A stretch of DNA of 64,000 nucleotides from Aralia elata (taxonomy: Eukaryota > Streptophyta > Magnoliopsida > Apiales > Araliaceae): NCBI GenBank assembly GCA_034770075.1, contig CM068382.1, forward strand, positions 17,292,616 to 17,356,615. Reading direction: 5' to 3'. Positions 35,201 through 47,027 of this stretch are shown one piece after another. Position 1 is the stretch's first letter. The number at the start of each line of letters is the position of its first letter. A program made the position numbers and the translations under genes. The notes beneath the pieces are model-generated. The model did not search any database, was not told the DNA's origin, and was given only the letters and a program-made list of their open reading frames with translations.

Positions 35201-35975
35201 CAATAAATATATATAATAATATATTCAACTCTTCACAATAATCACATATTGCACAACACATATTCATTTATGCAGTCCAATTCAACGTATCACATAATAA
35301 GAATTTTATTTATTAAATTCGTATTTTAATAATTTTCAAAAAAATTCGGATTATCACATTCTTCCCTCGTTACAAAGATTCTGTCCCCGAAATCGCAAAA
35401 CATAATTACACAAATAATTGGGGATGACTCTTCTGAATCTTTTCTTTGAGTTCCCACGTTGTTACATTAGCATTGTGGCTTCTCTATACTACTTTTACTC
35501 AAGGTATTATTCTACTTCTTAGGACTTGTTCTTTCCTATCAATTATTTGAATCGGAATTTCTTCGAACTTTAATCCTTTCTTAATCTGAATAAGTTCATA
35601 TTCAATTACATGATTATAGTCTTGCTTATATGGTCGTAATATCGATACAGGGAACACATTATGTGCTCTAACTCAAGAGATAGTGCGATTTCGTAAGCTA
35701 CCTCTTCGACAAGTCTTGAACTGCTACAAGCCTTGACCTTATTACTTTCAACGATTCTCGTAGTCTGCTGCAACCAATTCTAGTTCCAGCACAGCGTCGC
35801 TCGACAATTCCCTTCGTACGAAGCTTCATAAGGCGACGTGCCTATACACGCGTGATAACTATTATTATATGCGAATTTTACCAGAAGTAGGTGTAAATTC
35901 ATAATAATCTTCTATGGACTGAATCATTTTTTCGTTCTGCCCATCCGATTTAAGGATGATAAGCCATATTCAACC
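32212..35975. repeat. Array unit 3 (3764 bp)
   Basis: LTR C part ends at 33831 and LTR D part at 35358. It shares AAGAAATAGAG with unit 4 only. It also carries several single-base insertions in short runs (for example ATGTTTCACTTC and GGCTTATACA), which look like sequencing error or recent slippage. Confidence 0.93.
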
Positions 35976-38900
35976 ACCCACAGAAGCAAGAGCAAGAGGT
36001 AATCAAGCCTCAATCCTCTTCCTCTCCATTGTTTTCCTAGTTATGTGTTCTTGAGCTCAAACCGATGGGTTTGAGCTTTTCATTGCGATTTTTGTTATGA
36101 TTGATGGTTGTGGTTGCTTAATATTGTTACCAAGACACCTTGTAAGCTATTAATAGCTTTAAAGTGGAACAAAAAACGAAGAAATGATCTGAACCTTTGC
36201 GTAATGGATGAAACTTTGGACATTTTTGGACAAATGGACTTTTGGACGACTTTAGAGGACTATAATATTGTGTTTCTGTGTCGGTTGTGTTTAATTGATG
36301 TGTTGATGTTGTAGTTCCATGGGTTACCTTCATAACCCAGTTGGAAAAGGAGTTAAAAGGTGTAAAAACGAGTTCGGTGTTGATTTTGGTAAAGAACACC
36401 AAGAACTCAAGAAATAGAGTACTACCTTGTACTTTGATCAAAGATTTTGGACTCGTTAACATTTATGGGTGCTTCTGAATTTTTAGTATGTTGTAGCCCC
36501 ATAAATTAGGAGTCCATAGAGTCCGGAATGGACCAATTTGAAGGTGTATTGAAAGAGTTATGGAGATTTGCATGGAAGGAGGTCAGATCGCGATGTTATA
36601 TAAATTCTAAGCTTTCACAAATTATTATTGTGCAACTGTTCTTACTTTTATTCAAGATATCCAGTTATGCTATAATGCATGTTATTGAAGCTTTAAAGTT
36701 CTATATTCTATAAACTATTGAGATGGTTGTCTAAGCCAATTGTTTCGGCTAGACTTATATTGAATTGCTTTTGTTGATTTGAGAATGATTCATCAAGATA
36801 TTGTTGATATTTATTGTAGCTATCTAATCAAATTATTTGACTTGGATTTCCTTAATGTAAAGCTGAGAAAAACAACCATACTATTGTGGAATTATTTTTG
36901 GTCGGTAATACCGATTGACCCTATATGGGTGATAACTTGACGCTTAGACGTTTACATAGATGTTGTACAAACATAGGGTATGATAGGCTGATCCCCTAAA
37001 GTGCCAGAGGAAAAAATGTTTGGTTTATAGTTATAAAACTATTAAACCCTTTAATGAAAGAAGAAAGTTCAAGGTCATTTGACCACTCAGTATGCTGTCA
37101 GAAATGCTAGTAATGTAAAGGAATACCTTATTATTGTTCCTATTTATTCGAAATGTGTTCTCAACTATTGCTCAGTTGTAGAATTGGAAGCATGATTCCT
37201 GATGTTGTTGTTATTTAGATGTTATACTTGCTGAGCAATTGAATGCTCATTCTTGCTTTAAATTACATGCTTTCAGCTAAAACAGAACAGGCAGAGAGTT
37301 CCCGCAAGGACAAAGGCAAGGGAAAAGTTACCGAGTAAAGGATATTATATCAATATCCACTTTTGTAATAGATTATGCTAGGAGTGTGTGATCATTCTGG
37401 ATTGTATTAATTATCTTAAGATGTTATGTACTTATGTGAAGTTCCTAGAACCTGGGATTTATAGAGTAAGACCTTGTGTAATATGTAGTAATTACATTTC
37501 TGTCCTTATGATGATGATGAATGGGTAGAATAGACGATGATTGTGTAGTACCGTGAGCACCGAGTTCGTGGGTAAAGAGACCCCGGATTTGGGGGCGTCA
37601 CACCACAAGGTTCCTTTGTTAAGCAAACTCATCTTGGCAACTCTGCAGCACGGCGCGACCGCGCTGAGAATTAGCCTAGGAGTGGCGCGACCACGCTACT
37701 CCAACTGAGGCTAAACTCTGAATCATTTCTTACACTGTTTAATCTTCTAAATTGTTTGGGGTCATTCTGTAGCTGAGTATTCTGAACATACATATTTTTA
37801 GAGCTTATCTCATGCAAGGTCTTTATATATATGCATCATGTTCACTTCAAAAAATAAATTCTTTTTTTCAAGTTCTGCAGCACGGCGCAACCGCACTGAA
37901 AAAAGGCCTGGAAGTGGCGCGGCCACGCCACTTCGGCAGAGGCTATACACAGGTCTGCTATCTGCAGCAACCCAGAACTAAGCCATTTCTCTATTTCCTA
38001 GTTAATTAGAAATTCATTTCTTACAATCTACTTACTCATTTGCTTCTAAACTTGGACACGGTTAAGATTGTACTATATAATAATTTAGAAAACTAAGAAT
38101 TATATCAAATGATTCCTATTCAAGCATTTTATCAAACAACTTGTGGGCATAGCTTAGAACTTCATATTTTTATATAATTTTAAATATGATTTAGCCCAGA
38201 TTTCTCCATAGAAATCCTTCCTTATATCTTCTGAACATATACAACCATTACCCAACCAATTTTCACAACCAAGCACAAAGTTTATACTAATTTCTTTGCA
38301 TATGAATTTACCCAATTGTAAGAACATAGCAAAAGTATAAGTATTACCTCTTGTAATGAAATCTTGCTTCAATGCTCAATTTAGGTGAGTATGTTGCTTT
38401 AATTCTTCTTCTAATGCAGATATTAGCTACAATCTTTGAGAGTTTTGATGATAATTTGAGAGCATGACTACTCAGCCAAAGATTTGGTTTGGGGATGAAC
38501 AGATGGATATAAGAAGGGAAGAGCTGAGAACTTTTCTTCCTAAGCTCCTTAAGTCTTCATAATTTATCAGGGTGATTCCTAGTTTGGCTGAGCGTTAGTC
38601 TATTAATCTAATAAACTTACAGCTCCTGCTCGGTTTATTATGACTCAGATTCCCTTTTTTTAAAAAAATTTCAGCTACTTGGCTCCTACCTCATGCTTAT
38701 ATACATGTAACACATATATTACATACATTATGCTTATAATACACAAATTAATTTATGTATTATATTTACTTAATCCTTCCAATAAAAATAGAACTTATAC
38801 ATTAAATAAAATAACACATTTAATATAATAAACCTACTATATTAAAATAATTTAATATTATATAAATTATTTTAATTTACTTATTTAATGTATACAATAA

Positions 38901-39741
38901 TTTTTGTATAATTAAATTTAATCATTTCTTTCCTTCCATAAATTGTTTCAACAATTTATTTACATTCAATAAATATATATAATAATATATTCAACTCTTC
39001 ACAATAATCACATATTGCACAACACATATTCATTTATGCAGTCCAATTCAACGTATCACATAATAAGAATTTTATTTATTAAATTCGTATTTTAATAATT
39101 TTCAAAAAAATTCGGATCATCACATTCTTCCCTCGTTACAAAGATTCTGTCCCCGAAATCGCAAAACATAATTACACAAATAATTAGGGATGACTCTTCT
39201 GAATCTTTTCTTTGAGTTCCCACGTTGTTACATTAGCATTGTGGCTTCTCTATACTACTTTTACTCAAGGTATTATTCTACTTTTTAGGACTTGTTCTTT
39301 CCTATCAATTATTTGAATCGGAATTTCTTCGAACTTTAATCCTTTCTTAATCTGAATAAGTTCATATATTCAATTACATGATTATAGTCTTGCTTATATG
39401 GTCGTAATATCGATACAGGGAACACATTATGTGCTCTAACTCAAGAGATAGTGCGATTTCGTAAGCTACCTCTTCGACAAGTCTTGAACTGCTACAAGCC
39501 TTGACCTTATTACTTCAACGATTCTCATAGTCTGCTGCACCAATTCTAGTTCCAGCACAGCGTCGCTCGACAATTCCCTTCGTACGAAGCTTCATAAGGC
39601 GACGTGCCTATACACGCGTGATAACTATTATTATATGCGAATTTTACCAGAAGTAGGTGTAAATTCATAATAATCTTCTATGGACTGAATCATTTTTTCG
39701 TTCTGCCCATCCGATTTAAGGATGATAAGCCATATTCAACC
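35976..39741. repeat. Array unit 4 (3766 bp)
   Basis: LTR C part ends at 37602 and LTR D part at 39124. It shares AAGAAATAGAG with unit 3. Its D pol segment continues past the usual junction into TTAGTTGCACTTCC (39742-39755), the native continuation, before breaking into repeat R. It also shows scattered single-base insertions. Confidence 0.93.
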
Positions 39742-39756
39742 TTAGTTGCACTTCCA

Positions 39757-40883
39757 TTTAATGTTTTAGTTAACTAAAAGATACAAAAGTTTTGAGAAAA
39801 TTTGGGAAAACAAGAGAAAGGCAACAGTTACAAGTAAATAACATTTGAACTAAGCAATCAATGTGCAAGTAGGATTAACTGCAAAAGTATCCCTTAAAAT
39901 TTTATAAAACTTCACTTTTAGCCTCAAAGTACCGACTTTCTTAAATGTATTCCTTCAAGTTTATTTTTTATGTATAAAAGTATTCCCTTTTAACAGATTT
40001 GTGAAATTATAAATCGCAATCCTTTAAATATATGTATGAAATTATTATTATTTACGTTTCATATAACGTATATATTGTTGTATTCATACGTTTGAAATTG
40101 GTCAAATGTGTATTTAACAATATAAAATATGAGTTTTGACATACAATTTCACTAATATGTTAAAAGGAAAACATTTTATAAAAAATTGGAACTCAAAAGA
40201 ACACTATTGAAAAAGTTAGTACTTTAAAGTTAAACGTGAAATTTTGTAAAATTTTGAGGGATACTTTTACAATTAACCATTATAAATATTATTTAACTTG
40301 TTTCATGCTGATGAGATATATGATAGTAAAATTCTCTTTGAGTAACTCCCTTATTTCCACGAAAAAGGTTTACTTCGTTATTTTTTTTTGTTTCACAAAA
40401 AGAGTACTTTTTAGTGATAATAGTATAAAACGACACATTATTCTCAATTTTGTAATCATAATTTTATTATCATACTACTCTATTAAGCTAACAATTTATT
40501 AATTTTAGGGGTTTATATGGTACAAAAAATATATCATTAATATTTGTAAATTTCACAAACATGGAATGCTTCTATTTTTTGGTTTGAGCTATGTGTACTC
40601 ACCTACTGCCTATAGATGATCACACTTTTTATTTATTTTTTAAGAACCTACACTATTACAATGTACTAAATTTAGGGATATATTTCAATTTTAGGGGCCT
40701 AGGGGAAGCCTAGGAAAAGGGTCAGAAGGAGAAGTTAAGAGAAACATACCTTTTGAATCTTCTAAAACATGCTCGATGAATTTTTGACTTTTTACCTGTA
40801 ATCTTGCATAGTTAATGGAGAGACTTCTACTGAATCGTAGATGTTGTAATACAAAGAAAACCTATGGATCAATTTGCACCCAA
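39757..40883. repeat. Repeat R, copy 1 (about 1.1 kb, noncoding)
   Basis: TTAATGTTTTAGTTAACTAAAAG through CAATTTGCACCCAATAATAAA is colinear with 51086-52209 at roughly 90 percent by eye. It begins at the breakpoint with element D pol and leads directly into the sHSP upstream region. It contains a TIR element (39872-40278). No coding capacity is supported; the 88-codon open frame at 40236 is AT-rich and disrupted in the other copy. Confidence 0.85.
39872..40278. mobile_element. Small TIR element (MITE-like) in repeat R copy 1
   Basis: The left end GGATTAACTGCAAAAGTATCC pairs with a right end whose reverse complement reads GGTTAATTGTAAAAGTATCC. Similarity extends about 45 bases inward (AAAATTTTATAAAACTTCAC versus AAAATTTTACAAAATTTCAC). 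The length is about 407 bp, with no coding capacity. I could not identify a clean target duplication, so the superfamily is unassigned. Confidence 0.6.
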
Positions 40884-41070
40884 TAATAAAAAAACTACGG
40901 ACCAATGGTTTTAGTGCTATGGACTTTGGGCTTACCAAAAAGTTTTGATGATGAAAGTCCAACCTAAAATCTTATCGTTTTCCTGATACTTAAACCCAAA
41001 TGTAATAACTGCCATTAGCCCATTTTTTTGGACTTAACGGAGTAACGGAACGGAAGCAAATGAGTGTCGC

Positions 41071-41085
41071 AGAAAGTTGTAGAAC
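41071..41085 (+). promoter_or_regulatory. Heat-shock element of sHSP copy 2
   Basis: AGAAAGTTGTAGAAC has the same GAA/TTG/GAA module spacing as copy 1, with one base changed. It lies about 100 bases upstream of the TATA box. Confidence 0.6.
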
Positions 41086-41183
41086 TCTCTCGCACTCTCT
41101 CTCCCTCAGTCAATCACTGTGAGTTAAAATTACAGCAATAAGTATGGAAACCCCAGATAAGCCTGGATTCATCATCTTCACCC

Positions 41184-41191
41184 TATAAATA
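41184..41191 (+). promoter_or_regulatory. TATA box of sHSP copy 2
   Basis: TATAAATA, 113 bases before the start codon, in the same context as copy 1 (CTATAAATACCATTCAAATC). Confidence 0.75.
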
Positions 41192-41303
41192 CCATTCAAA
41201 TCTCCCCCAGTTACCCATCAGAAACAAAAATCTCAATTGCTATCATATTAAATCCTATCTTCCAACCCCAATTTATTAATCAATCCCACCAATTATACAA
41301 ACG

Positions 41304-41777
41304 ATGGCCCTAATTCCGAGCTTCTTCGGCGGCCGGCGAAGCAGCCCATTCGATCCATTCTCTCTTGAGCTCTTCGATCCATTCCAAGAATTCTCCAACA
41401 TTCTCGCCAATGTTCCCAATTCGGCTCGGGAAACCTCAGCATTTGTAAACACAAGGATTGATTGGAAAGAGACGCCGGAGGCTCACGTGTTTAAGGCCGA
41501 TCTACCCGGTCTGAAGAAAGAGGAAGTGAAGGTCGAGGTCGAAGATGGCAGAGTACTCCAGATCAGCGGAGAGAGAAGCGGTGAGAAAGAGGAGAAGAAC
41601 GACAAGTGGCATCGCGTGGAGAGGAGCAGCGGTAAGTTCCTCCGGCGGTTTAGGCTGCCGGAGGATGCGAAGCTGGAAGAAGTGAGGGCTAGTATGGAGA
41701 ATGGCGTGCTTACGGTGACTGTGCCCAAAGTGGAGGTGAAGAAGCCTGAGGTCAAGGCCATTCACATTTCTGGCTAA
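41304..41777 (+). CDS. Class I cytosolic small heat-shock protein, copy 2
   Basis: 157 residues, intronless, same architecture as the copy at 1648: N-terminal arm with SFFGGRR and [14 protein letters not shown], alpha-crystallin domain with [19 protein letters not shown] and the canonical GVLTVTVPK, and tail KAIHISG with the I-x-I anchor. It holds the more typical residues at positions 9 (Gly), 23 (Leu) and 140 (Val), so it is probably nearer the family consensus. Promoter and 3' region are conserved with copy 1 from about 40884 to 44013, including the heat-shock element, TATA box and AATAAA. The duplicated block ends in a copia LTR, so the duplication is younger than that insertion. Both copies appear functional. 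Confidence 0.95.
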   Translation: MALIPSFFGGRRSSPFDPFSLELFDPFQEFSNILANVPNSARETSAFVNTRIDWKETPEAHVFKADLPGLKKEEVKVEVEDGRVLQISGERSGEKEEKNDKWHRVERSSGKFLRRFRLPEDAKLEEVRASMENGVLTVTVPKVEVKKPEVKAIHISG

Positions 41778-41936
41778 TACTAATAATCATGCAGTTAGCC
41801 CCCTTCAATCTGCCCTTCCAATATGACTACTGTGTGTTTCCAACATTGTGAAGTTTGTCTGTTTAAAATTTTGGTGACGTCTGAATGTTGTAAAATTAAG
41901 ACTTTGCGGTTATTTGTACTAAATATTTGAAGTAAT

Positions 41937-41942
41937 AATAAA
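41937..41942 (+). terminator. Polyadenylation signal of sHSP copy 2
   Basis: AATAAA, 160 bases after the stop codon, at the position equivalent to copy 1. The following 41943-42886 contains no supported gene, only the single-copy version of the 75-bp repeat and a GGTATCGGTA stretch. Confidence 0.5.
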
Positions 41943-42886
41943 GATTTTGTTGTTCCTGTTTTCAGCCTGGACTTAAAAAGTTTATGGTAGTTGTGGGTTG
42001 TGGGCAAACAAGACTCCAAAACCAAAAAAACTCAAACCTTACTAAATAATAAAACTGATAACCTAAAATCTGCGATATGAATATCTAGCAGATTGGCTTT
42101 AGTATATCCATACGTGTAGAATTAATAGATCAAGTAATTAAGTAATCAAAGAGATGAGGGGTAGCAAATAGCATCTTAGCATCTTTGCTAGGTGACACCC
42201 TGGTGGTGTTGTAAAGTGCATTTAATTTCTTCAGAGTTGCTTGTTTTTAGTAATTGGATATTACTAGTTTTTATTTTTAACTTATCCTTTCTAAAATTAT
42301 GCATATTTAAACTATGTAATACTCTATCTGTACTCAAAAGAATGACTAACAATATAATTTTTTTTATCTCCAAAAAGATGAGTTAAAGTATATAAAGTGA
42401 AAGATAAATATGCCATTCAATGGGATCCATTAGTAAAAAAATTAAAAGTACTCATCACTTTATATAATCTTGTTGACCACTAATGATAAATTTGATTTTT
42501 TTTTTAATTTCTTTCCTGTAATTTTGCTTTTCTTAATATGTGTGTAAATTGTATTTTGCTCTTTTTTTGGGGTCGGAGGCGGTATTTACTATTCACGTGA
42601 GAGATTTTGTAAAATTATCTCTTTTTTACTTGTGGAAATATCAATTTTGCTTTTAAAAATGACGATTTTGAAGAATTTCAGTATGATATTATTTGGTATC
42701 GATACATACCAGTATATTAGATCAGTACGGTATTATTTGGTATCAGTATGATATTATTTGGTATCGGTATGGTATCAATATATTAGATCGATATTTACTA
42801 ATATTTCGGGCACGGTAGCAGTATTGATTTTTCATGATCGGTATTTATCATATCGGTATTGATTTACCGGTTGTTATATTATATAT

Positions 42887-44013
42887 TGTTAGGAAAAATG
42901 ATCTGAATCGCAAGACAAAAATTAACACGGACAATCCCTGTCTTTAATGTGTCTATTGTCCCCTACCAAAATAGATTTTGCTAAGGGTTTAGACATTATG
43001 CCTTCAAGATATATGTCTACAAGGTTTTGGATATCTTGTCATAGAAAATTCACAAAGAATCTCACAAATACTACTTTGCACGAGTTCTAGTTTTCTAAGA
43101 ACAAAATGTGAAGAAGATTGATAACATAGACTGTTAACATATTCTTATATCAGTTTGCAACAAACTAAAACTGATATGATATTAATTATTCATTCACAAT
43201 AATTACTGTAACAGTCATATAATTAAGTCATTAAGATCTGTTTAATTATTTTCGACAACTAAAATAAATTCAAACAATCTTATTTGAATTTTCTATGCAT
43301 TCAATTTGACTCGTCCTAAAAAGATAGGCTCATGGCTCGGGTGAAGCTCCTAGCGACAATGTGCAAAATGTACATTGCAAAGTGCGCTTAAAGCGCCAAT
43401 GCGACCTCAGTCATAAAATTAAGCCATTAAAATATGTTTAATTATCTTCAACAACTGAAAGATATTCAAACAGACTTATTTGAATTTTAGGTGTACTCAA
43501 TTTGACTCGTCCTAAAAAGATAGACTCATGGCTCAGGCGAAGCACTTAGTGGCGATGCGCACGTGTGACGTGCAAAGTGCGCCTAAAGCGCCAATGCGGC
43601 TTTGCGATGTGAATCCGCACCCGACCCAGTCCCAGGCATTGGTCGTGGGACGCGGGCGGGTGATGCTTTACACCATGTCCTTGGAATCATTTTCAAGTCT
43701 TCTCTTTAGTACCACAAGTAAGTACTATTATTACTTATATACTAATATAATAGTAAATAGTATTATGTCTCTCCTATGTGGGACTAAAGGAAATGAGTTT
43801 TTTCAAACAACATAGCACATTTTCAAATTTCTCATTTTATGCTTAATTAAATAACATCATATGAATCCTACTTGAATCAAATAAGATTGTCTATTGTTCT
43901 TCACATGAAAGACTATAAGATTAAACTATTAACTCACTTAAATTATGTTCACTGGATTTAAAATTAAGCCCAAAAGTGACAAAATTAATTGTTAAAAGTG
44001 TTATATCTAACCA
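42887..44013 (-). repeat. Copia LTR, intact copy (3' LTR of copia element)
   Basis: 1127 bp, from TGTTAGGAAAAATGATC to TATATCTAACCA on the plus strand. It is followed right by a purine-rich stretch on the minus strand (AAGTGGGAGA), which fits a PPT and makes this the 3' LTR of a minus-strand element. It matches 3291-3396 plus 9349-10359 and, in part, 48341-48980. A moderately GC-rich block near 43550-43680 is the only compositional feature. Confidence 0.85.
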
Positions 44014-44662
44014 TCTCCCACTTGTTTGGAAAACTACTTTTTTTTCCAAATAGTTCTTAGTCAAACTACTCTAAGGTCTATATTGCTAAAAGAAGGTGTC
44101 ATGATGATTAAACCTCCTGTTAGGGTAAACAATTCAAAGTTATATCAAAATTATAGGTGTTCAGAGGATTAAACCTCTACTTCTATATGTTATGACCGAA
44201 ATTGGTACACACATACAATTCTTTCTCTTACAGTGAGTATTTTCATAACTTAGCGTTATTAAAGCCATGTCCTATATCTTGTTTCCTGAACCTCTAAGAA
44301 AGTAAACTATAACTCTCTATAAGAAGTGGCTCCACTTTTAGTTAATATAGGCAGAGTATTTTCATGTGCTTCCATTGCTAGAACACAACAACTCTGTTAA
44401 GAGTATAACTCACCCTCGATCGTGCAATGGACGTTACTATCTTATACTAGATATGAAGCTATTTTGATAGTAACACAGTCACCAATTGTGACTTATTTAC
44501 CCATTAAACCTATACTAAGGATCACCTAGAAATAGGTTGGGTTTCTATTACCCCTGACTCAAAATGGTTTCAACCCCGTATCACATGTAGTAGAACTTAA
44601 TAAGTCTTTCGTCAGAGGCTTAGTAAGCGGATCAGCCAAGTTTTTACTTGACTTCACATAGA

Positions 44663-45500
44663 CTATAGAAATGATACCATCAAATGTCTCACACAATCAT
44701 GTCTCAGATCAATATGTATAGACTTACCATTGTAGGTACTACTGAACGCTCTTCTCAACGTTGCTTCACTATCACAAAATAGTGAAATAGGAGGCATGGG
44801 ATTTAAACAAAGATTTATGTCTAACAACATATCTCTTATCCACTCAACCTCTTCGTCTGCTTGCGCTAAAGCAATAAACTCAGATTCCATCGTAGAATGG
44901 GGAATACATGTCTGTTAATTCTTGCTTGTCCAATAAATAGCACTATCGGCAAGAATGAAAATCCACCCACTTGTAAATTTATTATCTCCCACACTATTAA
45001 TCTAACTCGCATCACAGTATCCCTCCAAAACACTAGAAAATTTATTATAGACCAACCCTAAGCCACTGGTTCTCTTGAGATAACCAAGAATCCTACCAAT
45101 GGCTTTCCAATGATCATCATTAGGACTGCTAGTAAATCTACTAAGTTTAAAAACTGCAAAGGCAATATCTGGTATAGTGCAGTGCACAACGTACATAAGG
45201 CTACCAATAGCACTTGCATATTATAGTTGTGCAATAGCTCTACCAGGATTGTCTTTCAGTTTAACACTACTATCAAAAGGAGTATTATATTTTTGATCTC
45301 AATAAACTTAGTCAACACTTTTTGCAAGTAATGTGATTCGTTTAAAATAAAACCCCCACTATGTTTTCTTACTTTGATGCCCAAAATAGTATTTGTTTCA
45401 CCTAAATCTTTCATCTTAAAAATAATGGATAGATACTTTTTTTGTCTCATTTACTACAATCATTTTTGCGCCGATGATCAATATATCATATACATACAAA
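44663..45500 (-). pseudogene. Copia pol: reverse transcriptase end and RNase H
   Basis: Frames at 45450-45256 (FKMKDLGETNTILGIKVRK), 45196-45002 (RPDIAFAV-type region reading [14 protein letters not shown], and [16 protein letters not shown]) and 44890-44663 (ESEFIALAQADEEVEWIRD, FCDSEATLRRA) are the standard copia RT-RNase H landmarks. The RT active site at 45496-45485 reads YVYD instead of the required Tyr-x-Asp-Asp, so catalysis is lost. Stops separate the frames. Confidence 0.85.
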
Positions 45501-45959
45501 CAGACTATCACCATATAGCCATTTGTCATTTTGGAATAAATACATATTTCAGCACTGTTTTGTTTAAATTTGAAATTTAAAATAGCAGTATCAAAATTTT
45601 CATGTTACTGTTTTAGTGCAAATTTTCCAATGCTTTCTTCATTTCCTAGAGTTACAAACCCATCAGGTTATTCTTTATATACTTCTTTATTGAGATTGTC
45701 ATTCAAAAAGCAGTCTTTACATCTATTTGATGAATATAAAGACCATTTAATGAAGCCAAGATAAAAAGAATTCTAATAGAAGTAACACGAGTAACCGGAG
45801 CATAAGTGTCAAAATAGTCAATTCCCTCTATTTGTCTAAACCCCTTGGCCACTAATCTTGCTTCGAAAGTAGAAATAGTTCCATCAGTGTTATATTTTCT
45901 TCTAAAAACCCATTTACACCCTATGGATTTAGAACATCTAGGTAAATGTGCTAATACCT

Positions 45960-46560
45960 AAGTATTATTTCTTAAGATTGAGTCCATTTCATCATTTACA
46001 ACTTCCTTCCCAAAGGCAACATAGAAGCCATAGCTTCTTTAAATGCTTTAGGATCAGTCTCAAGATTAAATACGTAGGGTATTTCACTTACCAATTTATT
46101 ATTTTGGTTCCCTTCAACCAAAAATAATATAGGTTGAGAAGAGATAAAATCTGTATCTAAGTCCTTTTATTTTATAACTCTAGTACTCATTCTAGGTCCA
46201 CTAGGTTGTTCTGGAATATTATATTCCTCAACCTCATTATTTGACCTTATAGGATCTCTAAGCTCATCAAGTGTAGGTGTCTCCACATTTTCAGCATCTT
46301 TTAAAAATTTATTTTCGAAAAATTCCACATCCCTAGGTTCAGTTATGATATTAGTCTTCAAATCAAGAAGCCTATACGCTTTACTATTAGTAACATATCC
46401 AACAAATATGCTTTAATAGCTCTAGCACCTAACATTGTTCTTTTAGGATTAGGAACACGAAAAAAGCCAAACAGCCCATACTTGTAAATAATTTAGGTTA
46501 GGTCTTCTTTCTTTTCATATTTCATAAGGACTAATATTCACTACTTTACTAGGAATCCTA
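45960..46560 (-). pseudogene. Copia pol: integrase C-terminal region
   Basis: The minus strand contains GYVTNSKAYRLLDLKTN followed by an open stretch (46361-46167) with EPRDVEFFENKF and SGPRMSTR. This is the region after the copia integrase core that contacts cDNA ends and precedes RT. Several in-frame stops occur upstream (46400-46480). Confidence 0.7.
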
Positions 46561-47027
46561 TTATGAATATGGCACGCAGTCAAAAGAACTTCACACCAAA
46601 AATTAATTGATAAATTTGCATGATTCAACATATAATTAACCGTATCAACTATAATACGATTTTTTTCTTTCAACTAAACTGTTTTGTTGTTTATTATTAA
46701 CAAATAAATATATAGATATCTGCTAGCATCATCAACCAAAGTTATGAAATATCGCTTTCCACCCCTAGTTAACATTCCATTTAGTTCACAGATATTTGTA
46801 TGTATTAAATCTAGTAATTGTGATTCTCATTTAACATTAAGAAAAGATTTTCTCACAATTTTTGATTTAACACAGGTTTCACATTTGTCAAGTTCGTGTT
46901 TACCAATATTTATTATTCCCATTTCATGCATATTTTTCAAATTTCTTGCGATTTACATGTTTTAATCGACTATGCCACAAGGAATTTTCACAAGTAAAAT
47001 AAGTAGTAGAAATATTATTATTGATAC

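Larger units (their letters stand above)
24696..39741. repeat. Tandem array: four copies of a 3.75-3.77 kb composite retrotransposon unit
   Basis: Four head-to-tail copies begin at 24696, 28449, 32212 and 35976, each starting ACCCACAGAAGCAAGAGC. Every unit contains, in order, the last 1.6 kb of solo LTR C, a CCACA junction, the last 1.5 kb of the element D LTR, and 0.6 kb of degraded D pol ending CCATATTCAACC. Unit-unit junctions join D pol to LTR C, a joint that does not exist in the parent insertion. Only the fourth unit runs on into native D pol (TTAGTTGCACTTCC), and only the first is preceded by native LTR C. This shows in situ tandem amplification of 24696-28448. The copies are nearly identical. 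Confidence 0.95.

Noticed and set aside
24814..38372. Recurring open frames of 60-78 codons in each array unit, suggesting a tandem gene family
   Set aside because: All lie in LTR C or LTR D sequence, have no start context or protein features, and repeat only because the unit repeats; single-base indels break them in unit 4.
40236..40502. 88-codon frame in repeat R with hydrophobic residues
   Set aside because: AT-rich sequence overlapping the TIR element; the equivalent in the second R copy is interrupted and shorter, so there is no sign of conservation.
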